From contig NZ_JACBYW010000006.1 of assembly GCF_013408175.1 (NCBI RefSeq), positions 248,001-312,000 of the forward strand: DNA of 64,000 nucleotides, read 5' to 3'. A model generated the notes under the pieces. It worked only from the letters and a program-made list of their open reading frames with translations. It did not search any database and was not told the DNA's origin. Of the stretch, positions 42,567 to 52,325 are shown one piece after another. The translations under genes were made by a program, and so were the position numbers. Origin of the DNA: Actinopolyspora biskrensis (GTDB taxonomy: Bacteria; Actinomycetota; Actinomycetes; Mycobacteriales; Pseudonocardiaceae). Positions within the stretch are counted from its first letter, which is position 1; each line of letters starts with the position of its first letter.

Positions 42567-45521
42567 TCACGACTCGATCGCCAACGACGAACCGCCGCGC
42601 GACTTGCGCACCCGCAGACGTACCGGAATCCGCTGCCGCAGCTCGTCGACGTGGGAAACCAGCCCGACGACCCGGCCACCGGCGCGCAACTCGTCCAACG
42701 CGTCCATCACCAGGTCGAGTGTATCCCCGTCCAGGGTGCCGAACCCCTCGTCGATGAACAGAGTGTCCAACATCGCGCCCCCCGCCTCCGCGCTCACCAC
42801 GTCGGCGAGCCCGAGCGCCAGCGCGAGCGAGGCCAGAAAGGTCTCGCCCCCGGACAGGGTCTTGGTCGACCGAGTGCGGCCCGAGTAGTCGTCGACCACC
42901 CGCAGGTCGAGCCCGCCCCGCTTGCCGTGCGGTCCCTGCTCGTCGGAGTGCACGAAGGAGTAGCGCCCGTCGCTCATGTGCCCGAGCCGCTGGGTGGCCG
43001 CCTCGGCGACCTCCTCCAGCCGCGCGGCGAGCACGTAGGAACGCAGGGTCATCCTGCGTGCGTTCTGCCCCTGTCCGTTGATCACATCGGTCAGCGCGTC
43101 CAGCTCGGCGAACTCCGCCTCGACCGGTTCCAGCTCCTTCCAGGACTCGCGCAGCTGCCGCCCGAGCTCGGTGATCTCGTCGACGCGCCGGTCGAGGTCG
43201 GCCGCCGTGGTGGCCGCCTCCTGGGCCGCCTCCCTGGCCCGATCGGCCGCCTCCGCCGCTGCCGCCACGTCCACTTCGGCCCCGACCGGCACGTCGGCCA
43301 GTTCCCGCAGCGTCGCCCGCGCCGCCGCCTCCCGACGGTCCACCTCGGCCAGCCACTCCTCGAGCTCCTCGACACGCCGCCGTTCCCGCCGCGCGGCCAG
43401 GGCCTGCTCGGGGGTCTCGAACCCGTTGTCCGCGGCGGTGCGGGCCAGCTCCGCGCGCTGTTCGGACTCCCGGGCCGACGCCCGGTCGTGGTCTCCCTCG
43501 GCGGCGGCGAGCCGGTCGATCCGTTCCGCACGCTCCACCAGGTACCGCCTGCGGGCGGTGACCGTGTCGAACTCGCCGCGGGACTCGCTCAACCGCTGCT
43601 CCCGCTCCCGCACCTGCTCGGCGAGCGAGTCGCGGGAGGAACGAGCGGTGGCGAGCCGCTCGGCCAGTTCGGAACGCCGCTCACCGAGCCGCTCGCTTCG
43701 GGTCTCCAGCTCGGCCAGCCGCGCTGCCCTGGTCTCGCGCTGCGCGACCAGCTCGCTCAGCCGGTCCCGCTCGGAGGTGGCCCTGTCCAGTTCGGACCGC
43801 AGCCACTGCTCGGTGCGCTCGCCCACCTGCTCGCGCAGCCGCGCGCACTCCCGTTCGGCCTCCTCCGCCAGGCCACGCTGCTCGTCGCGCCACCGCTGGA
43901 GCTCCGCCTCCTTCTCGCGGGCCAGCCGCTCGTCCTCGGCACCGACGGTTCGCTCGTGCGGCTCGGCCGGTTCGGGATGCCGCGTGCCGCCGCACACCGG
44001 ACAGGCCGTTCCCTCGTCCAGCTCCGCGGCCAGCTCGGCGGCCATCCCGGCCAACCTGAGCTCCCGAACCCGCTGCAGCTCGGCACGCGCGCCCTGGTGA
44101 TCGTCCACGGCGCGGCGCTCGCGGTCCCGCGCCTCGACGCTCCGGGTTTCCGCCGCGGGAAGTTCCCGCGCGGCGCGCAACGCCGCGTCCAGCTCCTCCC
44201 GGTTCCTGCGCACCACCTCGAGTCGTTCGGGGGCCTGCTCGGCCTCGTGCACCTCCGCGCGGGCCCGCTCGACGGCCGCGGGCAGCTGCCCCACCCGCTC
44301 GGCCAGGTCCGCGTCCGCGGCCGCGTCGGCCGCGATCCGTTCGTCCAGCTCGGTGATCCGTTCCCGGTCCCCGCGCTGCTGCTCGGCCTCGGGCTCCAGG
44401 CTCTCCAGCACGGCGGCCCGCTCCCGGTACCGCACGGCCAGCGCCCGCAGTTCCTCCGGGTCCGCCGGGGAGTCGGTGTCCACATCGGGGCAGGCCGCCC
44501 GGGCCTCCCGCAGTTCCGCCTCGGATTCCCGCAGCGCTGCCGTGGCCCTGTCCACGGTCCTGCCGACGTCGACCACCGAGGTGGCGCGCCGCGCCGCCTC
44601 CAGCTCGGCCCTGGCCGCGCCGTGCTGTTCGGACTCGGCAGCCAGCTCGTCGAGCTCCGAACGTGCCGTGCGGACCCTGCCGACCCGGTCGGCGAGTTCC
44701 CGCTGCTTGGCCAGGGTGTCGTCGGCCTGTTCGCGCTGCCGCCGCAGCCGGTCGAGTTCGCCGCGCGCGCGTTCGCTCTCCCGGGTGAAGCTCTTCTCGA
44801 CTCCCTCCAGCCAGGCGGCCCGGTCCTCCTCCTCGAGGGGTTCGCTGCCCACCACCTGGGCGAGCCGGGCCAGCAGCCGATCGGCCTCCCCGCGCCGCTG
44901 CTCCAGTTCCCGGCCACGTTCGTGGCGGGTGTCCCTGAACCACTTCTCCACTGCGGAGAACCGCCGCGTCCCGAACAACCGCTCCAGCAGGTCGCCCCGT
45001 TCCTTGGCGTCGGCACGCAGGAAGCGGGCGAAGTCCCCCTGCGGCAGCAGCGCGACGTGGCAGAACTGCTTGGCGTCCACACCGAGCAGTCGCTCGATCG
45101 TGGGCCGCACCTCGGCCGGCCGGGTGATCCCTTCGCGCATCTCACCGGAGGGGGGCTCGTTCAACCAGGTCAGCGAGGCCTTGGCCTTCTCGGTCGTTGA
45201 CCCCTGGCCGGACTTCTTCGGACGCTCGTACTCCGGGTTGCGCTCCACGCGCAGCCGGTGCCCCTGCACGCTCAGCTCCAACGAGACCCGGGTGGGGGTC
45301 GCCGGGTCGGACGTGTCGCAACGCAGTGCCTTGATCTGATTGCGCGCCCCGGGGACCTCGCCGTACAGGGCGAACACGATCGCGTCCAGCACGGTGGTCT
45401 TTCCCGCGCCGGTGTCGCCGTGCAGCAGGAACAACCCGTCGCCGCTCAGCTCGTCGAAATCCACCAGCTGGCGGTCCCGGAACGGTCCGAAGGCCGACAT
45501 CTCCAGCCGATGCAGTCTCAT
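42567..45521 (-). CDS. sbcC: SbcC-like SMC-family exonuclease subunit
   Basis: A 984-residue ATPase of the Rad50/SbcC type. The N-terminal half ATPase carries the Walker A GDTGAGKTTVLDAI (35-48). A very long Glu/Arg-rich coiled coil follows, broken near the middle by the zinc hook CPVCGGTRHPEP. The C-terminal half holds the ABC signature LSGGETFLASLALALGLADV and Walker B MLDTLFIDEGFGTLD. It pairs with SbcD to open hairpins and trim protein-blocked DNA ends. The start overlaps the sbcD stop as ATGA. Confidence 0.95.
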   Translation of the reverse strand: MRLHRLEMSAFGPFRDRQLVDFDELSGDGLFLLHGDTGAGKTTVLDAIVFALYGEVPGARNQIKALRCDTSDPATPTRVSLELSVQGHRLRVERNPEYERPKKSGQGSTTEKAKASLTWLNEPPSGEMREGITRPAEVRPTIERLLGVDAKQFCHVALLPQGDFARFLRADAKERGDLLERLFGTRRFSAVEKWFRDTRHERGRELEQRRGEADRLLARLAQVVGSEPLEEEDRAAWLEGVEKSFTRESERARGELDRLRRQREQADDTLAKQRELADRVGRVRTARSELDELAAESEQHGAARAELEAARRATSVVDVGRTVDRATAALRESEAELREARAACPDVDTDSPADPEELRALAVRYRERAAVLESLEPEAEQQRGDRERITELDERIAADAAADADLAERVGQLPAAVERARAEVHEAEQAPERLEVVRRNREELDAALRAARELPAAETRSVEARDRERRAVDDHQGARAELQRVRELRLAGMAAELAAELDEGTACPVCGGTRHPEPAEPHERTVGAEDERLAREKEAELQRWRDEQRGLAEEAERECARLREQVGERTEQWLRSELDRATSERDRLSELVAQRETRAARLAELETRSERLGERRSELAERLATARSSRDSLAEQVREREQRLSESRGEFDTVTARRRYLVERAERIDRLAAAEGDHDRASARESEQRAELARTAADNGFETPEQALAARRERRRVEELEEWLAEVDRREAAARATLRELADVPVGAEVDVAAAAEAADRAREAAQEAATTAADLDRRVDEITELGRQLRESWKELEPVEAEFAELDALTDVINGQGQNARRMTLRSYVLAARLEEVAEAATQRLGHMSDGRYSFVHSDEQGPHGKRGGLDLRVVDDYSGRTRSTKTLSGGETFLASLALALGLADVVSAEAGGAMLDTLFIDEGFGTLDGDTLDLVMDALDELRAGGRVVGLVSHVDELRQRIPVRLRVRKSRGGSSLAIES

Positions 45522-46696
45522 TCCCGCACCTCCGAGGCACGTACGTCGGTCAGGGCCCGGTCCAGCAGAGATCGCTCCGATTCGGACGGATCACCTCCGC
45601 GGCAGTTGGCCACGAAGTCCCGCACGATCTGCTGCTCGTCGCGACCGCGCACCGCCTCCGAGTAGCGCAGCGCCGCCCCGGCCCGTCCTTCGGCCGGCTG
45701 CCAGTCCATGTGCACCGCGTGGGGAAAGCGCCGTTGCAACCTGCGCATACCGTCCAACGGCCGCGTCTCGTCGGTGACCGTGGCGGAAACGTAGCAGTCC
45801 GTGAACGCCTCGTACTCCGGATCGTTCAGCAACCCCTCGAGCGTTCCCTCCACGGTGGCCAGCTCACGCGGGACGGGCAGCTCGTGCCGCCGCGCTTCGG
45901 AGAACCCGTCCGCGCCCAGCTCGACCAACCAGACCGACTTGCGCTGCCCGGCCTCGGAGAACGAGTAGGCCAGCGGACTGCCCGAATAGCGCACCCGCTC
46001 GGAAACGCGCTGCGGACCGTGCAGGTGCCCCAGCGCCGCGTAGTCGACCCCGTCGAACACCGCAGCGGGAACCCGGTCGACACCACCGACGGCGATGTTG
46101 CGCTCGGAATCGCTGCCCTCTGCCCCGGTGACGAACGCGTGGGCGAGCACCACCGACCTCGCCGCCGGTCTCTCGGCCAGCTCCGCACGCACCCGGTTCA
46201 TGGCCTCACCGAGCACGGAGGGGTGATCACGGCCGACGTCCTGTGCTGCGGCCCCCGGCGCGGGTGTGGAACGCAGCACCTGCCGCGCCGGGTCCGGCTC
46301 CAGGTACGGGATCCCGTAGAAGGCGACCGGGCCGTGCTCGTCCTCGAGCACCGTGGGCTCGTGCAGCCGGGAAGTCCTGGTGTGCAGGTGCAGTCCCCCC
46401 GCGGCCGCGAACTCCGCGAACGCGCCGACGCGCTGTGGCGAGTCGTGGTTGCCCGGAGTGACGACCAGCCGGGCTCCCGCGTCGCGGATCCGCTCCAGGA
46501 CGTCCACGCACAACCGCACCGCCTCGCCGGAGGGGACCGAGCGGTCGTAGAGATCACCGGAGACCAGCACGACGTCCACGCGTTCCGCGCGGACCAGCTC
46601 GGCCAGTTCGGACAACACGCGCCACTGATCGTCCAGCAGGTCGTGCCCGTGGAAGGTACGACCGATGTGCCAGTCGGAGGTGTGCAGCAGGCGCAT
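45518..46696 (-). CDS. sbcD: SbcD-like exonuclease subunit
   Basis: A 392-residue Mre11/SbcD-type nuclease. Phosphoesterase motifs are LHTSDWHIG (4-12), VSGDLYDRS, VTPGNHDSPQRV, VVLAHAFVTG and ALGHLHGPQR, which bind two manganese ions. The C-terminal part has the capping domain and the SbcC-binding region. The ATG at 46696 is at the first motif as usual. It precedes and overlaps sbcC, so the pair is translationally coupled. Confidence 0.95.
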   Translation of the reverse strand: MRLLHTSDWHIGRTFHGHDLLDDQWRVLSELAELVRAERVDVVLVSGDLYDRSVPSGEAVRLCVDVLERIRDAGARLVVTPGNHDSPQRVGAFAEFAAAGGLHLHTRTSRLHEPTVLEDEHGPVAFYGIPYLEPDPARQVLRSTPAPGAAAQDVGRDHPSVLGEAMNRVRAELAERPAARSVVLAHAFVTGAEGSDSERNIAVGGVDRVPAAVFDGVDYAALGHLHGPQRVSERVRYSGSPLAYSFSEAGQRKSVWLVELGADGFSEARRHELPVPRELATVEGTLEGLLNDPEYEAFTDCYVSATVTDETRPLDGMRRLQRRFPHAVHMDWQPAEGRAGAALRYSEAVRGRDEQQIVRDFVANCRGGDPSESERSLLDRALTDVRASEVRE

Positions 46697-46841
46697 GGGG
46701 AGCACGCTATCGACGGCCGGGGGAGGATCGGGCGACCGGTCGCCTGCTGCACCCGCGTGTCGGACTCGAACCCGCACACGTGACGCGGTAAGTCGAAGAT
46801 GATCGGCAGGAGGACCGGACGAGAGGCGGAAAGGAGCGTCC

Positions 46842-47771
46842 GTGGGATCGGGATTTCTCGGGGTGCTGGTCGTGGTGCTGATACTGCTGTTCGCGGGAGC
46901 CCTCACGATGATATGGCGGCTCTACACCGACAACGCGCGCCGCGCGGACGAAGCGCTGCGGATGCTGGACGAGGAGCGGTCCCGCAGCGCCAGGCAGCAG
47001 GCGGAACTGCGCCGCTACGAGGTCACCTTCGCCTCGACGAACGGGCGGGGTGAGCTGGGCGAGCAGGCGCTGGTGCGCACCGCCACCGCTCTCGGCCTGC
47101 GCGAAGGGGTGCACTTCACCCAGCAGACAGACATAGCGGGCGGCGGCGCGGCCCGGCCGGACCTGGTGCTCACCGTGGGCGGGGGACGGCGCGTGCCGGT
47201 GGACGCGAAAGCCAGCCTGGCGGTGTGGGCCGAGGCCGTGGAAACCGACGACCCCGAGGAGCGCCGCGAAGCGCTGCGGGTGCACGCCAAGAACATCAGG
47301 TCGCGGGCCAACGAGCTGGCGGGCAAGGACTACCGGCGCTGGGCCGACGCCATCTACGGGACCGTCATGTTCGTCCCCTCGGACTCGGCTGTGGTGTCCG
47401 CACTGGACGCGGACCCGAACCTGCTGACGTGGCTGTTGGACAAGCGGGTCTTCCTCTGTGGACCGACGGGATTCGCCGTACTGGCCTCGGCCGCGATGTT
47501 CGCGGCCACGGAACAGGCCATCTCCGAGGACATGGAACGGGTCCGCGCCCAGGCCGTGCGCGCTCAGCGCGCGGCGGGTTCCGCCGTGGAGGCCGTGAAC
47601 CTGTCGAGCACGCACCTGCAGCGGTTCGTGTCCGCGCGGCGCAGGGAACTGGACGCGCTGGAGAACTTCCGCGGCGCGGTCCAACCGCTGGCCGAACTGT
47701 CCGACACCACCGAGACCGGCCGGGTCGGCCGGGAAACGGAGTCCATCGCGGTGGACGGGGAGGGGAGTTGA
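46842..47771 (+). CDS. rmuC: RmuC-domain protein
   Basis: A 309-residue protein starting with GTG at 46842. One N-terminal membrane helix (GVLVVVLILLFAGALTMIW), a coiled coil to about residue 65 and an RmuC-type nuclease-fold domain (GRGELGEQALVRTATALGL, ARPDLVLTVGGGRRVPVDAK) are visible. The PVDAKASL motif belongs to the restriction-endonuclease-like fold. RmuC proteins limit DNA inversions and are shorter here than in E. coli (475 residues). It is divergent from sbcCD, which fits a DNA-structure maintenance theme. Confidence 0.87.
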   Translation: MGSGFLGVLVVVLILLFAGALTMIWRLYTDNARRADEALRMLDEERSRSARQQAELRRYEVTFASTNGRGELGEQALVRTATALGLREGVHFTQQTDIAGGGAARPDLVLTVGGGRRVPVDAKASLAVWAEAVETDDPEERREALRVHAKNIRSRANELAGKDYRRWADAIYGTVMFVPSDSAVVSALDADPNLLTWLLDKRVFLCGPTGFAVLASAAMFAATEQAISEDMERVRAQAVRAQRAAGSAVEAVNLSSTHLQRFVSARRRELDALENFRGAVQPLAELSDTTETGRVGRETESIAVDGEGS

Positions 47772-47859
47772 GTCACTCCCGGACGCACCGCGAAGAACCT
47801 CTGACGAAGGGGCCCGTTCGGCTCGGGGTGCTTCAGCCCGCGCAGGACGAGGAGATCCG

Positions 47860-47971
47860 GTGCGTGGGTCGGATGCGTTGCGAGGCCGGGCCGCCGCGCA
47901 GGTGGCCACTCAAGAGCGGCCCAACGTCGCAGGGCGCCGACTCACGCGACGGCTACCCGACCAGCCACGCG
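47860..47971 (+). repeat. Family 1 interspersed palindromic repeat, copy D
   Basis: GTGCGTGGGTCGGATGCGTT…GCGCCGACTCACGCGACGGC. It is the most diverged copy: the outer arms GTGGGTCGG and CCGACTCAC now contain one G-T pair, and the inner hairpin is GGCCACT…AGCGGCC. It lies between convergent rmuC and the sugar kinase gene. Confidence 0.8.
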
Positions 47972-48003
47972 AAGCTGTTGTAAGTGACACGGCGGTGTTC
48001 CGC

Positions 48004-49494
48004 TCATCCCGCGGAGCGCTGCTGCTCGGCGAGAAAGTGCGCGGTGTCGACGGTCCGTTCGTGGACGCTCCTGTAGTGCCGGTAGAAGGCGTCGTAGCGC
48101 TCCGCGTTGGCGACGTCGGGTTCCACCGTCTCCACCACCGGATTCCACCCGTCCGGATCGACGGCCACCCCCGTGGCCACCCCGGCGAGCAACGCGTCCC
48201 CGTAGCACGCGCCCACCGTCTCCTCCGGTACCGACTGGGGCATCCCGGTGACGTCGGAGACTATGCGCGTCCACAGTCCACCCGTGGTCCCCCCGCCGAC
48301 GGCCACCAGCCGCTCCACCTCCGCCCCGGAGTCCCGCATGGCCTCCAGGTTGTGCCGGACCCCGTAGGCGATCCCCTCCAGAGCGCAGCGGTAGACCTCG
48401 GCGCGTCCGTGCGAAGTGGTCAGCCCGAACAGCAGTCCCCTGGCGTCCGGGTCGAACACCGGGGTCCGCTCCCCCGCGAAGTACGGCAGCAGCAGCAACC
48501 CCCTGCTCCCGGCCGGAACCTCGGAGGCGGCCGCGACCAGTTCGGAGAACTCCGACCCGAACAGTCCGCGCAGCCAGTCGGTCACCGCGCCCGAGGTGGC
48601 CATCCCCGCGGCCAGCGTGTACGTGTCCGGGTAGGCACCGCAGGTGGCCCACAGCGCGGGGTGCGAAAGCGGCTCGCGCAGCACCTGCACGAAGAACATG
48701 GTGGTGCCGTACATCAGCATCACGTCGCCCGGATTCCGCACCCCCACACTGGCGGCCTCGGCCCACGCGTCCACGGTTCCCGTGGTCACGGGCAGCCCCT
48801 CCGGCAGACCGGTCTCGGCCGCGGCGGCACCGCCGACCCGTCCGACCACCTCGGTCGGCCAGGCGAGCTCGGGCAGTTCCAGCCCCGGAGCCACCCTGCT
48901 CGACCACTCGGGTGACCAGCGCTTGCCGTGCAGATCGTAGAGCGGGTCGCACTGGCTCGCGGAGTGGTGGTCGAGCACGTAGCGCCCCGTCAACCGGTGC
49001 ACCAGGTACGAAGAGCACATCAGCAGTTTCGCGGTGCGCCGGTACACCTCGGGCTCGTTGTTGACCAGCCAGCGGATCTTCGGCCCCACCGCCTGGCTGC
49101 TCAACGCCGAACCACCGTGGCGCACGATCTCCTCCGCGCCCAGCTCGTTCTCCAGCTCGGAGATCTCGGCCGTGGCCCTGGTGTCGACGCCGTACAGGAT
49201 CGCGGGGCGCAGCGCGGTGCCCCGCTCGTCGGCGGGAAGCAGCACCGGCCCGATGCCGCTCACCCCCAGGGCGGCCAGCTCGTACCCCTCAGCCGCGGGC
49301 AGCAGCTCGGCGACCAGCTCGCGGAAGTCGTTCCACCAGATCGCGTCCGGATCGTGCTCCACCCACCCCGGACGGGGGTACCGCGTCCGGTGGGCGCGTT
49401 CGGCCCTGGCGAGGATCTTCCCGTTCGCGGTGGTCAGCACACCCTTCGAACCTGATGTGCCGATGTCGATGCCCAGCAACGCCTCGTCCGCCAT
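48004..49494 (-). CDS. FGGY-family carbohydrate kinase
   Basis: A 496-residue kinase. Phosphate 1 is LGIDIGTSGSKGVLTTANGK (8-27), substrate loop residues lie in GWVEHDPDAIWWNDFRELV, and the adenosine motif is LVAVGGGTTGGLWTRIVSDV near the C-terminus with the conserved two-domain actin-like fold. Members phosphorylate xylulose, ribulose, fuculose or glycerol. The adjacent gene encodes a fucose/arabinose isomerase-type enzyme, so a ketose made by it (D-ribulose or L-fuculose) is the most likely substrate. The stop faces rmuC. Confidence 0.9.
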   Translation of the reverse strand: MADEALLGIDIGTSGSKGVLTTANGKILARAERAHRTRYPRPGWVEHDPDAIWWNDFRELVAELLPAAEGYELAALGVSGIGPVLLPADERGTALRPAILYGVDTRATAEISELENELGAEEIVRHGGSALSSQAVGPKIRWLVNNEPEVYRRTAKLLMCSSYLVHRLTGRYVLDHHSASQCDPLYDLHGKRWSPEWSSRVAPGLELPELAWPTEVVGRVGGAAAAETGLPEGLPVTTGTVDAWAEAASVGVRNPGDVMLMYGTTMFFVQVLREPLSHPALWATCGAYPDTYTLAAGMATSGAVTDWLRGLFGSEFSELVAAASEVPAGSRGLLLLPYFAGERTPVFDPDARGLLFGLTTSHGRAEVYRCALEGIAYGVRHNLEAMRDSGAEVERLVAVGGGTTGGLWTRIVSDVTGMPQSVPEETVGACYGDALLAGVATGVAVDPDGWNPVVETVEPDVANAERYDAFYRHYRSVHERTVDTAHFLAEQQRSAG

Positions 49495-49538
49495 CCCTGG
49501 CTCCGTTCAGTCAGCCGGTCGCCGCGGGCGACCACTGG

Positions 49539-50954
49539 TCACCCGCGGGTCCACTCCTCCAGCTCGATGTCGAGTTGTTCGGCGACCGCGCGCAACACCG
49601 CCCGGTGGTCGCCGGGGACGGCGTGGATGTGGTTCGCCCCGAAACGGGACAGGAAGGTATCGGCCGGGGCGTCCAACCTGGCGAAGGCGTGCGGCCACTC
49701 CGGAGTGGACCGGCGCACCAGGTCCTCCGTGGTGTCCGCGTCGAGATCGAGGAACTCGCCGAGCATCAGCTGCATGCGGTAGTGCCCGCCGGAGCGGGTG
49801 AGCCGCCCCAGCGTCATCGTCCCCGGGGCGGCCACGTGCTGCACCGAGGCCCCTCCAGCCGGGAAGAAGAACACCTCGGGACACAGGTGCACGTTCGCGA
49901 GGTTGGCCGCCGGATCGTCGCTGCGCCCCGCGAACCACGTGGCGTGCTGTCCCGAATTGCACAGGTCCCAGACGTCACGGTCGGCGTGGTAGTGCCGCAC
50001 GTCGGCGAACAGCGCGGGGGTTCCCGCCACGTCGCCGAACAGTCTCATGGTCAGCGCACCGTCCATATCGGCCTCGGTCGCGCAGACGTGCGGCCGCTTC
50101 GGCCCGTTCCAGTCGTAGGGGTCGTTGAGCAGCGCCTCGGTGATGTCCATCGTGGCGAAGTTCTCGGTCAGCTCCGGCTGGGCCTTGATCCCCGAGAAGT
50201 CCAGGTTCCGCTCCTCGATGATCTCGCGCGCGGCCAGGTAGGAGCGGATCTGGCGCTCCAACAGCTCCGGGGTCAGCTTGACGCCGTCGTAGTGCACCCC
50301 GGCCGCGTGCTGCTCGAACCACTCCCTGGCCTCGCGGGCCTCGCCTGCATCGGCTCGCTCGGCGCGCAGCACCAGCTCGTACTGGTCGATCTCCTCCACG
50401 TCGATGCCGAACAGCCGCTGCCACTGGTCCGTGTTGGCCACCGCGGTGTTCATCCCCATGGGGCGGCCGCCGAAACGGCCGAAGGTGCAGCCACGCAGCC
50501 CGGCCGTGGTCGCCGCCGCCGTCGCGCGGGAACCGATCCCCGCGGTCAGCTCCGGATCGTTCGGCTCTCCCCAGAGCCGGCTGTGCTCCCTGCCGATCTG
50601 GTCCAGGGCACCGCCTGCGGCCAGCATCCCCACCAGCCCGGGTTCGGTCGGGTCGGTGCTCGCCACCAGCGCGAGAGGCGTGTCGACCGCATCGGCGGCG
50701 AGCATCGTGAAGTGCGGGAAGGCCCAAACCGTGTAGTACAGCAGGGTCAGGTCCACCCCGGCGGCCGCCACCCGGCGCGCGGCCGTGGTGGCCTCCGCGT
50801 TCGACGCGATCGGCGCGGCCGGGTCGACCACCTCGTGCCCCGCGGCACGAAGCGATTCGACCAGCGCGTCCCGCTTCAGCCGGATGAATTCCACGTTCCT
50901 GGTGTGTACGTGCTGCCTTCCGTCCGAAATGCTGAGCACGCCGATACGAGCCAC
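49539..50954 (-). CDS. L-fucose/D-arabinose isomerase family protein
   Basis: A 471-residue protein; GTG at 50954 (VARIGVLSISDGR). The family blocks are ISDGRQHVHTRNVEFI, PEPGLVGMLAAGGALDQIGR-like TEPGLVGMLAAGGALDQ, GIGSRATAAATTAGLRGC and the metal-site stretch NFATMDITEALLNDPYDW. ATEADMDGALTMRLFGD carries the Glu/Asp pair expected of aldose-ketose isomerases. The next gene is a FGGY kinase 44 bp on, and a LacI regulator gene diverges 160 bp away. The sugar is not determined by sequence; D-arabinose or L-fucose are the best guesses. Confidence 0.83.
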   Translation of the reverse strand: MARIGVLSISDGRQHVHTRNVEFIRLKRDALVESLRAAGHEVVDPAAPIASNAEATTAARRVAAAGVDLTLLYYTVWAFPHFTMLAADAVDTPLALVASTDPTEPGLVGMLAAGGALDQIGREHSRLWGEPNDPELTAGIGSRATAAATTAGLRGCTFGRFGGRPMGMNTAVANTDQWQRLFGIDVEEIDQYELVLRAERADAGEAREAREWFEQHAAGVHYDGVKLTPELLERQIRSYLAAREIIEERNLDFSGIKAQPELTENFATMDITEALLNDPYDWNGPKRPHVCATEADMDGALTMRLFGDVAGTPALFADVRHYHADRDVWDLCNSGQHATWFAGRSDDPAANLANVHLCPEVFFFPAGGASVQHVAAPGTMTLGRLTRSGGHYRMQLMLGEFLDLDADTTEDLVRRSTPEWPHAFARLDAPADTFLSRFGANHIHAVPGDHRAVLRAVAEQLDIELEEWTRG

Positions 50955-51115
50955 GACAACCCCAAACTCCGGCCGGAAACGACCGGCTGTTCGACCGAGG
51001 AAAGCGAACGAATTCCGTTTCCCGGACGGCCACACACTCGAGTAATCGTTTTCTCAAAAGTTATTCTCGTGGGAGCGGAGGTGTCAACACGGCTCGCGGG
51101 AAGGAGAGAACGACT

Positions 51116-52123
51116 GTGGCGACGATCAACGAGGTGGCCGACCGGGCCGGTGTGTCCACAGCCACCGTGTCCCGGGCCCTGAACGGCAAGAACACTGTGG
51201 ACTCCGAACTGGCCGCACGGGTGCTCACCGCGGCCGAGGAACTCGGTTACCGGCCGAACGGGCCGGCGCGCAACCTGCGAAGACAGGAGACCCCCGTTCT
51301 CGCCCTGATCATCTCCGATGTGGAGAACCCGTTCTTCACCGCCATCTCCCGCGGCGTGGAGGACGTGGCACACGCGGCCGGGTACTCGGTGGTGCTGTGC
51401 AATTCCGACGACGACGCGGAGAAGGAGCGCTCCTACGTATCCGTGGCTCTGGAGGAGAGGGTCGCCGGTGTGCTGCTCTCCCCCACCGGTCGCACCTCGG
51501 GAGGTGAACTGCTGAGCGGCACCGGAACTCCCTTCGTGGCGCTGGACCGCCCGCTGCCCGGCATCTCCGGGGACACGGTGCTGGTGGACACCGGTTCCGC
51601 AGCAAGGGACGCCACGAAGTATCTCTCCGAACAGGGATATCGGCGACCGGGGTGCATAACCGGCCCCGCCGGAGTCCCCACCGCGGACGAACGACTCGCG
51701 GGATACCGCGACGGGCTGCGCGCGGCCGGGATACGCGGCTGCTCCTCGCTCGTGCGGCGGAGCGAGTTCAAAGCGGCGGGCGCCGGACGCGCCACGCGCT
51801 CGCTGCTGGAGCTGACGCAACCACCCGACTCGCTGCTCGTGGCCAACAACGCCATGGCCCTCGGAGTGCTGGAAACGCTGCGTGAGCTGGGATTGCGCGC
51901 CGGAAGCGACGTGGGGCTCGTGGCCTTCGACGACGCGCCGTGGGCACGGCTGCTCGATCCACCGCTCTCCGTGGTGGCCCAGCCCGCCTACGACATCGGC
52001 ACCGTGGGCGCACAGCTGCTGCTGAGCCGCATCGGGAACGAACGCGGCGAACCGACCACCACCACGCTGTCCGCGCACCTGGTTCCGCGGGCCAGCAGCG
52101 ACCCGCGTTGGAAGCCCTTTTGA
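51116..52123 (+). CDS. LacI-family transcriptional regulator
   Basis: A 335-residue repressor starting with GTG at 51116. The helix-turn-helix is TINEVADRAGVSTATVSRAL (3-22), then NGKNTVDSELAARVLTAAEE and YRPNGPARNLR. The periplasmic-binding-like effector domain runs from about 60, with VLALIISDVENPFFTAISRG and VALDRPLPG. It is divergent from the isomerase-kinase operon and most likely represses it until the sugar binds. The intergenic region has a weak half-matching CG-centred palindrome around 51040-51055. Confidence 0.9.
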   Translation: MATINEVADRAGVSTATVSRALNGKNTVDSELAARVLTAAEELGYRPNGPARNLRRQETPVLALIISDVENPFFTAISRGVEDVAHAAGYSVVLCNSDDDAEKERSYVSVALEERVAGVLLSPTGRTSGGELLSGTGTPFVALDRPLPGISGDTVLVDTGSAARDATKYLSEQGYRRPGCITGPAGVPTADERLAGYRDGLRAAGIRGCSSLVRRSEFKAAGAGRATRSLLELTQPPDSLLVANNAMALGVLETLRELGLRAGSDVGLVAFDDAPWARLLDPPLSVVAQPAYDIGTVGAQLLLSRIGNERGEPTTTTLSAHLVPRASSDPRWKPF

Positions 52124-52325
52124 AACTCCTTCCACCACCTCCCGCTCCCGGAACCGACGGAGAACCGCCCCCGGGACACCTCCGGAGTCCTCTTTCCGGG
52201 GTCGGAACCCGCGCGGTTCGGGCGTGCACTCGCTCGGCCGGATCGGCCGTCGTGCAAGCGGCGGATCCGCTCGCGGCCGCCCGGGCGGACCGGGCCCGCC
52301 GCCCCTCCGAATCCCGGGAAAACGT

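Noticed and set aside
51040-51075. Strong LacI operator upstream of the LacI gene
   Set aside because: A CG-centred element is there, but the half-sites GAAAA and GTAAT match only partly, so I did not list it as a separate feature.
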